From assembly GCA_963844255.1 (NCBI GenBank), contig CAWJNP010000001.1, forward strand, positions 142,627 to 206,626: a stretch of 64,000 nucleotides of DNA. Direction: 5' to 3'. Positions 57,651 through 64,000 of this stretch are shown one piece after another. A model generated the notes under the pieces. It worked only from the letters and a program-made list of their open reading frames with translations, did no database searches and was not told the DNA's origin. Made by a program: the position numbers and the translations under genes. Every line of letters starts with the position of its first letter. Position 1 is the first letter of the stretch. The stretch comes from SZAS-79 sp963844255. Lineage in GTDB: Bacteria; Pseudomonadota; Gammaproteobacteria; Burkholderiales; SG8-39.

Positions 57651-58055
57651 ATGCAGACTCAGACTCTCAATATCGGCGACGCGGCTGCGGCCGCGGGCGT
57701 CTCGGCCAAGATGATCCGTCACTACGAGGAGATCGGGCTGATCCCGAAGGCGAAGCGCACCTATTCCGGCTACCGGATGTATTCGGACAATGAAGTCCAC
57801 GTACTGCGCTTCATCCGCCAGGCACGCAGCCTGGGATTTTCGATCAAGCAGATCGGCGAGTTGCTCGGCCTCTGGCAGGACCGGCGCCGCCCGAGCAGCC
57901 GGGTGAAGAAGCTCGCCCTGGCGCATGTGCACGATCTCGAGCAGAAGATCGCGGAAATGCACGCGATGAAGGCAACTCTCGAGCGACTCGCCGCACATTG
58001 CCACGGCGACGAGCGGCCGCAGTGCCCGATCCTCGACGAGCTGGCGAAGAATTAG
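57651..58055 (+). CDS. cueR: copper-responsive MerR-family regulator CueR
   Basis: A 134-residue activator with the winged helix DNA-binding head (NIGDAAAAAGVSAKMIRHYEEIGLI), a dimerising helix and the metal loop CHGDERPQC, whose two cysteines are seven residues apart as in CueR. It would activate the two promoters in the 55.35 kb palindrome. It overlaps no other gene but sits four bases after copA, so it is autoregulated. Confidence 0.93.
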   Translation: MQTQTLNIGDAAAAAGVSAKMIRHYEEIGLIPKAKRTYSGYRMYSDNEVHVLRFIRQARSLGFSIKQIGELLGLWQDRRRPSSRVKKLALAHVHDLEQKIAEMHAMKATLERLAAHCHGDERPQCPILDELAKN

Positions 58056-58062
58056 GCCGCCG

Positions 58063-58830
58063 ATGAAAGTCGCGGGAACCGGGCGTATCGTGCTCTGGGA
58101 TGGAGGGAGCATCTGGATCGGTCGCGCTGCAGGGAGTACCGAGTTTCATTCCCACCATGCGGTCCAGATCACCGTGCCTCTGTCGGGTGGGGAGGTGCGC
58201 TTCAGGCACCCGGAGGGTCCCTGGAAAGCGTATTCGGGAACCATCATCGCCGCGCACCAATCCCATGCGTTCGAGGCGCCGGACGCGCTGGTCGGTTTGA
58301 TTTTCGCCGAGCCGGAGTCGCGCGAAGGTCGGGCGATACAGCAGCACTGTCCTGGCGATGGAATCGCGCCGCTTTCCCTGGAACCCCTGCGGGACGAAAT
58401 GGAAGCACTCGCCTCGGCCTATGGGCGCACAGGGTCCGATACGGAGCTTGCCGCTGGCGCGCGTTCGGTTATCGCCCGGCTGTCCCAGGGCAACGCGAAA
58501 CCGGTCGCGTTGCTGGATGCCCGGATCGGGCGCGCGGTTGAGCTGCTGCGCGGCCGCCTCGACGAATCAGTACCGTTGTCCGATATTGCCGCTGCCGTGA
58601 ATCTGTCCCCGGACCGTTTTCGCCATCTGTTTGTCGAACAGACCGGCATCCGGTTTCGACCCTATGTGCTGTGGCTGCGGATCGAACTGGCGTTGGCCCG
58701 GTACGTGGCGGGCAGCAGCCTGACCGACGCCGCTCACGCAGCAGGATTTGCCGACTCCGCGCACCTGTCGCGGACCTTCAAGCGGATGTTCGGCATCGCG
58801 CCTGCAAGTTTCCGGTTCGAGAGCACTTAG
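58063..58830 (+). CDS. AraC-family transcriptional regulator
   Basis: A 255-residue regulator with an N-terminal cupin-like sensing half (EFHSHHAVQITVPLSGG) and a C-terminal pair of helix-turn-helix units (about 155-253: SDIAAAVNLSPDRFRHLFVEQTG and DAAHAAGFADSAHLSRTFKRMFG). It starts seven bases after cueR. The ligand is unknown. Confidence 0.93.
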   Translation: MKVAGTGRIVLWDGGSIWIGRAAGSTEFHSHHAVQITVPLSGGEVRFRHPEGPWKAYSGTIIAAHQSHAFEAPDALVGLIFAEPESREGRAIQQHCPGDGIAPLSLEPLRDEMEALASAYGRTGSDTELAAGARSVIARLSQGNAKPVALLDARIGRAVELLRGRLDESVPLSDIAAAVNLSPDRFRHLFVEQTGIRFRPYVLWLRIELALARYVAGSSLTDAAHAAGFADSAHLSRTFKRMFGIAPASFRFEST

Positions 58831-58900
58831 CCGTTTCGTTCAAGTCCCAGCCGGGACCATTGCCTACACTGGCCTTTCCTCCACACGGCCACTTCTGCAA

Positions 58901-59281
58901 ATGAACCCGAACCTGCAAGCCGCCATCGCACGCGAGTTTTTCCATGCCCGCAGTCGCATCGACGAAGGCGCGCTCGACGCGGCTTTCGTTCACCTCGAGC
59001 GCGCCCACGTGCTCGGCCAGGCACAGGTGCGCGCCCACGCGCGGGCGCATGTGCTGATGCTCGAACTGGAACTCAGGCGTCGCAGGCCGTTCGCGGCGTT
59101 CGGACAGATGCTGCGGCTGCTGCTCGGCGCGGTGGGCTCCGCAGTCGGGATCGTTCCCTGGGGCAATACCGGCGGGAGCAATGTCAGCATGTTTTCCCGC
59201 ATGCCGGTCGCACCCGAACTTGCACGCATTATCCGGGGCGGGGATCCGGTGGCGTCGCTCCCGACCGAGACGCGGCCATGA
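58901..59281 (+). CDS. DUF3703 family protein
   Basis: A 126-residue protein of the DUF3703 type: NPNLQAAIAREFFHARS at the start, HLERAHVLGQAQVRAHARAH in the middle and GIVPWGNTGGSNVS near the end. It is His/Arg-rich and mainly helical. The family often occurs in metal or mercury resistance regions, but no function is established. I start it at 58901. The stop overlaps the next gene by ATGA. Confidence 0.82.
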   Translation: MNPNLQAAIAREFFHARSRIDEGALDAAFVHLERAHVLGQAQVRAHARAHVLMLELELRRRRPFAAFGQMLRLLLGAVGSAVGIVPWGNTGGSNVSMFSRMPVAPELARIIRGGDPVASLPTETRP

Positions 59282-60210
59282 CCACCCTGATGCAGCTTCT
59301 CCCCGAGTACGGCCTGGCCTGCGTGTTTTTTTACGTGCTCCTCCAGCAGGCCGGCGCGCCGCTGCCGGCGTTCCCGGTGCTGATGCTCGCGGGCGCACTC
59401 GCTGCGCGCGGCGAATTCACGTTTCACGTCCTGCTGGGTACGGTGGCCGCAGCCTGCCTGCTCGCCGATACGGTCTGGTACCGCACCGGCAGACACTACG
59501 GCCGGCGCGTGCTGAGCATGATCTGCCGGATATCGCTGTCGCCGGACGCCTGCGTCAGCCGGACTGAATCGATATTCGCGCGCTGGGGTGCGCCCTCCCT
59601 GCTGGTGGCCAAGTTCGTTCCGGGGTTTTCGTCGATCGCATCGGCGCTTTCCGGGGCGCTGGGGGTGCGCGCGGCTTCCTACCTGTTCTTTGCCTCTCTC
59701 GGGGCCGTCCTTTGGGCAGGTTGCGGGCTGCTGCTGGGCTGGCTGTTTGCGCCGGTCGTCGAGGACGTGATCCGGGTTCTGAACGAGTTTGGAAAATTCG
59801 GAGTCATGCTGATTGCGCTCGCCATAGGAGGGTTTGCCGTCTACAAGTGGAGGCAGCGGGTGCGGTTCAACGAGCGCCTTCGCATGGATCGGATCAGCGT
59901 GGATTCCCTGGCCGAACTCATCGAAGCCGGATCCCGGCCGGTCATCGTCGATGTGCGTTTCAAAGCAGCCGGGGTAGACGGCAGGATCCCTGGCGCGATC
60001 ACCGTCACCGAGGAGGTCTGGCCGACCGAACTGCAGTCCACTCCGCAGGATGCGGTCATCGTGGTGTATTGCGCGTGCCCGAACGACGTGGGCGCGGCGC
60101 TCGTGGCGATCCGGCTCATGCGGCGCGGCTACCGCAACGTGCGGCCGCTCGAAGGCGGCATCGACGCCTGGATGGCGGCGGGCCGGGCGTTGGAGGCGGA
60201 ATATGCGTAA
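59278..60210 (+). CDS. DedA (VTT) membrane protein fused to a rhodanese domain
   Basis: A 310-residue fusion. The DedA/VTT domain (about 1-165) has the family FVPGFSSIASALSGALG core, followed by a further helix near 170-190. The cytoplasmic rhodanese-like domain (about 205-308) ends in the LEGGIDAWMAAG signature; its active-site loop reads YCACPNDVG, with a CxC rather than the usual CxxxxR loop. DedA proteins move lipids and support envelope homeostasis. It is coupled to the DUF3703 gene by an ATGA overlap. Confidence 0.88.
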   Translation: MTTLMQLLPEYGLACVFFYVLLQQAGAPLPAFPVLMLAGALAARGEFTFHVLLGTVAAACLLADTVWYRTGRHYGRRVLSMICRISLSPDACVSRTESIFARWGAPSLLVAKFVPGFSSIASALSGALGVRAASYLFFASLGAVLWAGCGLLLGWLFAPVVEDVIRVLNEFGKFGVMLIALAIGGFAVYKWRQRVRFNERLRMDRISVDSLAELIEAGSRPVIVDVRFKAAGVDGRIPGAITVTEEVWPTELQSTPQDAVIVVYCACPNDVGAALVAIRLMRRGYRNVRPLEGGIDAWMAAGRALEAEYA

Positions 60211-60387
60211 TCCGATTTGCCGGACCCAAAATCGCGGCGTGAGGCGCCGTTGCGTACCGGAAGGTCACGTTCTGGCAGGCGGCAGACCAGTTGCCCGTCG
60301 TTTACAAACAAGGGGCCCGCTGGCAGAATCCGCTGCGCTTTCGACCCTGTCCGGCACGCGTTCGATTGAAAGGCGACAAAAGCAGTC

Positions 60388-60798
60388 ATGTCCCGCAAGT
60401 TAAAAACGCTGATTCTTTTCCTGGTGCTCGCGACCATGTCTTTGCGCGGAATGGCGGCCGTGGACATGTGGCATTGCGCGCATCATCAGCGCGACGGCAT
60501 CTTTGCCGCGACCGACATGCACGTCGCGCATCACGGCGCACACAACGATGCGGCTTCCGATCACGCCGGCCATGCAGCGGATCATTCAGGCCATGATTCT
60601 TCGGCGCCCGCCAATCCGTCGGACGAATCGACATCCCGGCTGGGCGGGCACTGCATCTCCGGCGTTGTGGCGCCCGTGGAACGGATGTCCTTTTCGTTTG
60701 CGCCGGTTGGCGCAAGCCGTATTCCCTTCGTCGAGCAGCGCATGACGGTTGTCGTACCCGCGCAGCCTGACCGGCCTCCTCTAGTCCAGTCCCTCTGA
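60388..60798 (+). CDS. His-rich secreted protein of the copper region
   Basis: I do not recognise a named family. The 136-residue protein has an N-terminal signal or anchor (KTLILFLVLATMSLRGMAA) and then a segment with about a dozen histidines (AHHQRD, HVAHHGAH, HAGHAADHSGH) plus WHC and GGHC cysteines, well suited to bind copper in the periplasm. A hydrophobic C-terminal part follows. No good ribosome site is visible. The 177 bases before it hold a single GGAAGGT half-site (60259-60265) but no full CueR dyad. Confidence 0.7.
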   Translation: MSRKLKTLILFLVLATMSLRGMAAVDMWHCAHHQRDGIFAATDMHVAHHGAHNDAASDHAGHAADHSGHDSSAPANPSDESTSRLGGHCISGVVAPVERMSFSFAPVGASRIPFVEQRMTVVVPAQPDRPPLVQSL

Positions 60799-60880
60799 TT
60801 CGCAGCGCGGCTCGCTGAGCCGCTGACTCCGCGCGCGTTCAGCGGTGCGCGGCATACGAACCATTGCAGGGAGTCTGGAC

Positions 60881-61250
60881 ATGCGTCCAAACAGTAGGGA
60901 GTTTGCGCTGTGCGCGATCTTCGCCGCGCTGGCGTCGTGGGTCCCGGTCGCGGGCGCCCAGAACACGCCCGACCCCGCCGACCCGGCGGTGAACGTACCG
61001 GCAGCAACCTATCGCTCGGCGTTCGCGGGCTATCGGAAGATGGCTGACGAACCCGTTGCCGACTGGCGCGCGTCCAACGACGCGGTCGCCAGGATCGGCG
61101 GCTGGCGGGCGTACGCGCGCGAGGCGCAGGCGCCGGATGAAAAGCCGGCCGAGCCGAAAGACAAGGCCGCACCGTCCGCACCTGTGGCGCCCGCGCACGA
61201 GCGGGCACGGCATGCACGGCGGGCATGCAATGCCGGGAGGCAGGCAATGA
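60881..61250 (+). CDS. small secreted protein upstream of the TolC-like gene; frame broken at about 61199
   Basis: I do not recognise a named function. It starts with a signal peptide (FALCAIFAALASWVPVAGA) followed by NTPDPADPAVNVPAATYRSAF and a WRASNDAVARIGGWRAYAREAQ segment. In the starting frame it would run on into the TolC-like protein. One extra base near 61199 explains this: in the next frame the sequence becomes SGHGMHGGHAMPGGRQ, ends at 61250 and overlaps the following ATG by four bases. The restored protein has about 122 residues and a metal-binding-like His/Met tail. Confidence 0.65.
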
Positions 61251-62665
61251 GCGCGCGCATCGCATTGGTGGCCATGACCGCGCTCGCGCTCGGCGGCTGC
61301 GCGACGTTCAGCAAGGACGGCGGCTTCGACTCGGTCGAGAAGACCGTCAAGGAGCGCAGCGGGAAAGACATCGCCTGGATCAAGACCGAAGAGCAGCGTG
61401 GCAAGGTGCGAGAGCGCGTTGCCGAGCTGCTCGCCAAACCGCTGACCGCAGACTCGGCGGTGCAGATCGCCTTGCTGAACAACCGCGGGCTGCAGGCCTC
61501 GTTTGCCGAACTCGGCATCAGCGAGGCGGATCTCGTGCAGGCGGGGCGCCTGCCGAATCCGCGCCTGTCGCTGTTCCGCGCTTCGCGCGACGAGCCGACC
61601 GGGCGCGAATACAAGATCGAGCAGGCGCTGACGATGAACATCTTCTCCTTGATCACCATGCCGATCGCCTCCGAGATCGAAGCGCGCAATTTCGCGCGCA
61701 CGCAGCGCGGCGTCACGCTCGAGGTGCTGCGCCTGGCCTCCGACACCCGCAAGGCCTACTACGCGGCGCTTGCGGCCGACGAGTCGGTGCGCTACATGCA
61801 GCAGGTCAAGGAGGTGGCCGATGCCGGCGCGGAACTCGCCCGTCGCATGGCGCGCAGCCGGCAACTGGAGCCGGCTCGACACAGGCGCGCGAACAGGGCT
61901 TCTATGCCGACGCCACGCTGAACCTCGCGCGTGCCGGGCAACTGCGCGTTGCAGCCCGCGAGAACCTCGTGCGCCTGCTGGGTCTGTGGGGCGAACAGGC
62001 GGCATTCGAGCTGCCCGGGCGCCTGCCCGACCTGCCCAAGGCCGCCGACGAGCTGCCCGACGTCGAGCGGCGCGCGATGGAAGGGCGCCTCGACCTGCAG
62101 GCGGTGCGGTTCGAAGTCGAGGCGCTGGCGAAGAACCTCGGCCTGACGAAGACCACGCGCTTCATCAACGTGCTCGAGTTCGGGCCGGCGCGCGTGGTCG
62201 AGGGCACCGAACCGCAGCCAGTGGAAGAAGGGCTACGAGCTCGGGTTCGAGCTGCCGATCTTCGACTGGGGCAGCTCGCGCGTCGCCAAGGCCGAGACGA
62301 TCTACATGCAGGCGATCGACCGTGCCGCCGAAACCGCGATCAATGCACGATCGGAGGTGCGCGAGTCCTACGACAACTACCGCACCACCTGGGACATCGC
62401 GCGCCACTACCGCGACGAGGTCGTGCCGCTGCGGCAGCGCATCGCGGAAGAAAACCAGCTGCGCTACAACGGCATGCTGATCGGCGTGTTCGAACTGCTG
62501 GCGGATGCGCGCGCGCAGATCGCGAGCGTGAACAGCGCGATCGAGGCGCTGCGCGATTTCTGGATCGCGGAGGCCGACCTGCAGATGGCGTTGATCGGAA
62601 AGCCGACCCTGTCTTCTTCCCCCAGATCGGCCACGACCGGCGCCGCCGCCGGCGCGGGTCATTGA
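61247..62665 (+). CDS. TolC-family outer-membrane lipoprotein, broken by three single-base shifts
   Basis: It starts with a lipoprotein signal (LALGGCATF) and continues with efflux-protein sequence (LNNRGLQASFAELGISEADLVQAGRLPNPRLS). The frame shifts by +1 near 61856, 61881 and 62220, and each time the next frame continues the homology (GNWSRLD; QAREQGFYADATLNLA; KKGYELGFELPIFDWG). The protein ends normally at 62665. Corrected, it is about 471 residues, full length for the family. It would be the outer-membrane channel of a copper efflux or resistance system, next to a multicopper oxidase. No RND or adaptor gene is in view. Confidence 0.82.
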
Positions 62666-62681
62666 GCAAGGACACACCGCA

Positions 62682-64000
62682 ATGACTTCAAGACGACACT
62701 TTCTGCGTGGTGCGGCCTTCGCCGGGTCCGCCCTGGCGGCCGCCTCGGTCAGCCGCGTGTCTCTGGCCTCGCTGCCCGAGATCGTGAGCACCGACAAGGC
62801 CTCGACCCAGCCGCCGCTGATCCCCAACACCGGCCGCCCCTACAACCCGGTCGTGACGCTCAACGGCTGGACCCTGCCCTGGCGCATGAACGCCGGGGTC
62901 AAGGAATTCCACCTGGTGGCCGAACCCGTGGTGCGCGAATTCGCGCCCGGCATGAAGGCGCACCTGTGGGGCTACAACGGACAATCCCCCGGACCGACGA
63001 TCGAAGTGGTGGAGGGCGACCGGGTGCGCCTGTTCGTCACCAACCGCCTGCCGGAGCACACCAGCATCCACTGGCACGGCCAGCGCCTGCCCAACGGCAT
63101 GGACGGCGTGTCCGGACTGACCCAGCCGCCGATCGGTGTGGGCAAGACGTTCGTCTACGAATTCGTCGCGCGCCGGCCGGGGACGTTCATGTACCACCCG
63201 CATGCCGACGAGATGACACAGATGGCGATGGGCATGATGGGCTTGTGGGTGACGCATCCGAAGGGGAAGCATCCGCTGATCGATCCGGTGGACCGGGACT
63301 TCTGTTTCCTGCTCGAACGCCTACGACATCGATCCCGGCAGCTACACGCCGAAGATCATGACCATGCTCGACTTCAATCTGTGGAACTGGAACAGCCGGA
63401 TTTTTCCCGGCATCGATCCACTGGTGGTGAAGAAGAACGACCGGGTGCGGATCCGCATGGGCAACCTCACCATGACCAACCATCCGATCCACCTGCACGG
63501 CCACGAGTTCCTCGTCACCGGCACCGACGGCGGCCCGACGCCGAAGAGCGCGCGCCAGTACGAGGTGACGACCGACATCGCGGTCGGGCAGATGCGGCAG
63601 ATCGATTTCCTCGCCGACGAGGAGGGCGACTGGGCCTTCCACTGCCACAAGTCGCACCACACGATGAATGCGATGGGCCACGATGTACCCACCATGATCG
63701 GCGTGGAGCATCGCGGGATCGTGCGCCAGATCACGCGGCTGGTGCCGGACTACATGGTGATGAGCGAGCGCGGGATGGCCGACATGGCCGAGATGGAAAT
63801 GCCGCTGCCGGACAACACGGTGCCGATGATGACCGGCTCCGGGCCCTACGGCTCGGTCGAGATGGGCGGCATGTTCAGCATGCTCAAGGTGCGAAAAGAC
63901 CAGAAGACGGGCGACTACAGCGACCCCGGCTGGTACAAGGCGCCGCCCGGGACGACAGCCTACGAATGGACCGGGCCGCTCGCGGAGCCCGCGCGGTTCA
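62682..64000 (+). CDS. Tat-exported multicopper oxidase, 3' truncated; frame broken at about 63315
   Basis: The start at 62682 opens with a twin-arginine signal (SRRHFLRGAAFAGS). The first cupredoxin domain has the copper ligands SIHWHGQRLPNGMDG and YHPHADEM. At 63315 one extra base shifts the frame; the following frame (NAYDIDPGSYTPKIMT) carries HPIHLHGHEF and WAFHCHKSHHTMNAM, the remaining ligands of the trinuclear and type 1 sites, with Met as axial ligand. A Met-rich stretch (MADMAEMEM and so on) follows. The gene runs off the right edge. It probably oxidises Cu(I) or a phenolic substrate in the periplasm. Confidence 0.9.
   Translation, partial: MTSRRHFLRGAAFAGSALAAASVSRVSLASLPEIVSTDKASTQPPLIPNTGRPYNPVVTLNGWTLPWRMNAGVKEFHLVAEPVVREFAPGMKAHLWGYNGQSPGPTIEVVEGDRVRLFVTNRLPEHTSIHWHGQRLPNGMDGVSGLTQPPIGVGKTFVYEFVARRPGTFMYHPHADEMTQMAMGMMGLWVTHPKGKHPLIDPVDRDFCFLLERLRHRSRQLHAEDHDHARLQSVELEQPDFSRHRSTGGEEERPGADPHGQPHHDQPSDPPARPRVPRHRHRRRPDAEERAPVRGDDRHRGRADAADRFPRRRGGRLGLPLPQVAPHDECDGPRCTHHDRRGASRDRAPDHAAGAGLHGDERARDGRHGRDGNAAAGQHGADDDRLRALRLGRDGRHVQHAQGAKRPEDGRLQRPRLVQGAARDDSLRMDRAARGARAV

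Noticed and set aside
60259..60265. Second CueR operator before the His-rich gene
   Set aside because: Only one GGAAGGT half-site is present; the partner half at the required seven-base spacing is missing.

Overview
The window is a GC-rich, gene-dense stretch of a bacterial chromosome, most likely from a betaproteobacterium. The main support is the housekeeping order lptM-lysA / cyaY / ponA(mrcA) / pilMNOPQ / aroK-aroB / gltB-gltD, which is typical of Burkholderiales, Rhodocyclales and Nitrosomonadales. Cytochrome c', msrPQ, an LapB-like type I secretion set and a CzcD-like exporter fit the same group. I cannot name a genus. I see no tRNA, rRNA, CRISPR array, prophage or intact insertion sequence, and no gene-free stretch exceeds about 200 bases.

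Layout. 0-4.8 kb: the end of a c-type cytochrome, a cytochrome b561/cytochrome c' pair, an ECF sigma factor with its membrane anti-sigma factor, then msrP-msrQ for repair of oxidised periplasmic methionine. 4.9-9.3 kb: an RND efflux pump and its adaptor. 9.4-26.8 kb: the conserved housekeeping block for lysine, frataxin, peptidoglycan, type IV pili, shikimate and glutamate synthase. 26.8-28.1 kb: an Arg-rich short reading frame, a strong terminator and an acetylornithine aminotransferase-like gene, which together look like a possible attenuator. 28.1-34.3 kb: a class V aminotransferase and a TolC/ABC/HlyD type I secretion system with no substrate gene beside it. 34.5-38.4 kb: glmU, glmS and a small secreted HExxH protein. 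38.5-43.8 kb: a tightly overlapping five-gene operon with the three subunits of a molybdenum hydroxylase, an embedded metallo-beta-lactamase-fold lactonase and an SDR protein that lacks its catalytic residues. 44-53.7 kb: a zinc/cadmium/cobalt exporter, a Do-like protease, an enolase-superfamily enzyme, phosphoglucomutase, a NYN-LOTUS protein, a PYROXD2-like oxidoreductase, a BON lipoprotein and an MFS transporter. 53.7-64 kb: an SDR, a thioesterase and a copper-handling region (copZ-like chaperone, CopA ATPase, CueR, AraC regulator, DUF3703, DedA-rhodanese fusion, His-rich protein, TolC-like lipoprotein, multicopper oxidase) that runs off the right edge.

Two points cut across the window. First, six single-base gains break otherwise well conserved reading frames: one in gltB and five between 61.2 and 63.3 kb. 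All shift the frame by +1, and each gene reads on normally afterwards, so they look like residual sequence errors more than gene decay. Second, several genes (sigma factor, aroK, glmU, NYN) have a -10-like box 6-8 bases before the start codon and no Shine-Dalgarno sequence, which suggests leaderless transcripts.

The copper region is wired through a palindrome at 55350-55393 that carries two back-to-back CueR-type promoters, one for copA-cueR and one for the chaperone and the genes after it. The molybdenum hydroxylase operon is the most likely place for undescribed chemistry: a lactonase and a non-canonical SDR are translationally coupled to an oxidising enzyme whose active-site loop is not that of a CO dehydrogenase.
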